From positions 1 through 6,774 of the forward strand of contig JAOZPF010000162.1 in assembly GCA_029932895.1 (NCBI GenBank): a stretch of DNA of 6,774 nt, in the 5' to 3' direction. The translations under genes were made by a program, and so were the position numbers. Source of the stretch: Anaerolineae bacterium. Lineage in GTDB: Bacteria > Chloroflexota > Anaerolineae > B4-G1 > DUEL01. Positions 6,028 to 6,774 of this stretch are shown in pieces (position 1 is the stretch's first letter; the number at the start of each line of letters is the position of its first letter). The notes under the pieces are model-generated. The model did not search any database, had not been told where the DNA came from, and saw only the letters and a list, made by a program, of their open reading frames with translations.

Positions 6028-6089
6028 GCCAGGCTAACTTGGCAAACCCCCCTCCGGGGGCTGACCCCAGCCCGCAGGGCTGGGTCTTT
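6028..6089 (+). terminator. Run of three hairpins ending the phosphodiesterase operon
   Basis: Three hairpins lie within 60 nt. The first is GCCAGG-CTAA-CTTGGC (6028-6043, one G-T pair). The second is CCCCC-TCC-GGGGG (6048-6060). The third is a GACCC(C)AGCCC / GGGCTGGGTC stem (6063-6073 with 6077-6086, one bulged C, 3-nt loop). The last is followed by only TTT (6087-6089). The GC-rich stem and short T-run, about 90 nt after the DUF3090 stop, suit an intrinsic terminator of moderate strength; it also reads as a stem on the minus strand but without a T-run. Confidence 0.6.
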
Positions 6090-6181
6090 GCGCCCGCCTG
6101 TCCACGCCTGGGCAGAGCAGGGCCACCAACATGTTACAGAGAGACCGCCAATATGTCAGCCCCGCATAAACAGCAGGGCCG
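6090..6181. repeat. Gene-free stretch with short direct repeats
   Basis: No coding signal is seen here. AGCAGGGCC occurs at 6116-6124 and again at 6172-6180, 56 nt apart. Between them CCAACATGTTA (6126-6136) and CCAATATGTCA (6148-6158) match at 9 of 11 positions with a 22-nt period. They may be regulatory sites for the following transporter gene or remnants of a dispersed repeat; no promoter was convincing. Confidence 0.35.
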
Positions 6182-6275
6182 GGGAACCCAACCAGGCACT
6201 GTGATTCACCCACCACAGATTGGTGTTCCGCACGCCCTGCCGGTCAGGTCCAGTGAGTAACCTGGTTGGGGACCC
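6182..6275 (+). ncRNA. Candidate structured leader RNA (cis-regulatory) ahead of the transporter gene
   Basis: CCCAACCAGG (6187-6196) pairs perfectly with CCTGGTTGGG (6261-6270), and GGG (6182-6184) can extend this with CCC (6273-6275) across a small AA/GA internal loop. Directly inside, CACTG (6197-6201) pairs with CAGTG (6251-6255). Two small hairpins fit within the closed region: CACCA-CAGAT-TGGTG (6211-6225) and CCTG-CCGGT-CAGG (6236-6248). A competing stem, CTGTG (6199-6203) with CACAG (6214-6218), would disrupt both the second stem and the first inner hairpin. The structure ends 4 nt before the Shine-Dalgarno at 6280. It matches no riboswitch class I can recognise with confidence, and an inverted-repeat mobile remnant is an alternative. 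Confidence 0.4.
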
Positions 6276-6279
6276 ATCT

Positions 6280-6285
6280 GGAGGT
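6280..6285 (+). promoter_or_regulatory. Shine-Dalgarno of the substrate-binding protein gene
   Basis: GGAGGT lies 6 nt before the ATG at 6292 and fixes this start. It is immediately downstream of the candidate leader structure, so folding there could influence access. Confidence 0.8.
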
Positions 6286-6291
6286 AAAAAC

Positions 6292-6774
6292 ATGAAACAT
6301 CTGGCTATCTTTTCCGCATTGGCGCTGCTGACCCTGACAGCCTGTATGCCCACTCCCACCAGCAGCCCCACACCGCTCCCGACCAGTTCGCCCACGCCGC
6401 CACCGAGCCGCATCGTCTACGGCCTTACCCTCTCCCCCTCAGGGATCGACCCCCACGTCAACGCCTCGTCGGAACTGGGCATCCCTCTCACCTCCGTCTA
6501 TGACACCCTGGTCTACCAGGACCCAGAGAGCGGCGATTTCGTCCCCGGTCTGGCGGAACGGTGGACTGTCTCCGATGATGGACGGACTTTTACGTTCACC
6601 CTGCGCCAGGACGTCACTTTTCACGATGGGACCCCCTTCAACGCCGCGGCGGTGCGCTTTAACCTGGAGCGGATCACCAGCCCCGACCTGGCCTCGCAGA
6701 AGGCCCGCTTTATGCTCGGTCCTTTCGAGGGAGTGGATGTGGTGGACGAGTACACGGTCCGCATCCACCTGAGC
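6292..6774 (+). CDS. ABC transporter substrate-binding lipoprotein, family 5 (peptide/nickel/oligopeptide type), C-terminus cut off by window edge
   Basis: The 161 codons present run open to the right edge; the family usually has 500-600 residues, so about a quarter to a third is visible. The N-terminus is a lipoprotein signal: Lys2, a hydrophobic core and the lipobox LTAC with lipidation at Cys18. A Thr/Ser/Pro-rich linker (19-39) follows, of the kind common in surface lipoproteins of monoderm-like Chloroflexota. The mature domain begins with IVYGLTLSPSGIDPHVN (41-57). LAERWTVSDDGRTFTFTLR (87-105) and DVTFHDGTPFNAAAVRFNLE (107-126) are the hallmark of SBP_bac_5 proteins. It would capture a peptide or other solute outside the membrane and deliver it to a permease. 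Ligand is undetermined, and the permease and ATPase genes, if linked, lie beyond the window. Confidence 0.92.
   Translation, partial: MKHLAIFSALALLTLTACMPTPTSSPTPLPTSSPTPPPSRIVYGLTLSPSGIDPHVNASSELGIPLTSVYDTLVYQDPESGDFVPGLAERWTVSDDGRTFTFTLRQDVTFHDGTPFNAAAVRFNLERITSPDLASQKARFMLGPFEGVDVVDEYTVRIHLS

Noticed and set aside
6182..6255. Resemblance to a cobalamin riboswitch (GGGGAA, GGCACTGTGA, GGTCAGG in that order)
   Set aside because: The B12 box is normally GCCACTG and the GGTG/AATCC elements are missing; the CACTG here is used in a different local stem. An Infernal search against the Rfam cobalamin model would settle it.
5799..6260. Plus-strand frame (153 codons) running from inside the DUF3090 gene through the gene-free stretch
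   Set aside because: It passes through the terminator hairpins and the leader stems; composition is Pro/Arg/Gly-rich noise and no ribosome-binding site was found for its internal ATG at 5982.
1..6774. CRISPR arrays, tRNA genes, rRNA genes, complete insertion sequences
   Set aside because: Nothing with regular repeat-spacer structure, cloverleaf arms, rRNA-like sequence or transposase motifs was seen on either strand.

Overview
The window (roughly 60% GC, estimated by eye) looks like bacterial chromosome, most likely Chloroflexota. That is an inference from a DUF3090-family gene (known mainly from Chloroflexota and Actinobacteria), the style of the acyl-CoA dehydrogenase and AlbA_2-type proteins, and a lipoprotein with a Thr/Ser/Pro-rich linker behind its lipobox. 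No rRNA, tRNA, CRISPR array, integrase or transposase was seen.

Left arm, minus strand (1-1991): a medium-chain dehydrogenase/reductase (cut by the left edge) lies 4 nt downstream of a complete acyl-CoA dehydrogenase. Its ribosome-binding site sits inside the last codons of the acyl-CoA dehydrogenase, so the two are probably co-translated in fatty-acid or branched-chain acyl-CoA catabolism. Upstream of them, 2031-2090 is a compact cluster of three inverted repeats and one direct repeat, resembling an operator region.

Middle, minus strand (2094-4391): a two-gene cassette is driven from a clear TATAAT box. The first gene encodes an AlbA_2 (Schlafen-like) plus GHKL-ATPase-like plus winged-helix protein. 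The second encodes a phospholipase D-family (HKD) nuclease-like protein whose C-terminus closely resembles the DNA-binding winged helix of DpnI / Dam-replacing-type restriction enzymes. No DNA methyltransferase is visible. This pair is the most interesting content: it could be an orphan or modification-dependent restriction/defence module. A 7-nt-periodic purine-rich spacer separates the two genes.

Right arm, plus strand (4478-5976): a divergent operon of a YfcE/MJ0936-type metallophosphodiesterase, a hotdog-fold acyl-CoA thioesterase (overlapping start/stop) and a DUF3090 protein. It is followed by a run of three hairpins that probably terminates transcription.

Right end (5977-6774): a 315-nt gene-free stretch holds the terminator, some short direct repeats and a candidate structured leader RNA (6182-6275). 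The leader ends 4 nt before the Shine-Dalgarno of a family-5 ABC-transporter substrate-binding lipoprotein, which runs off the right edge.
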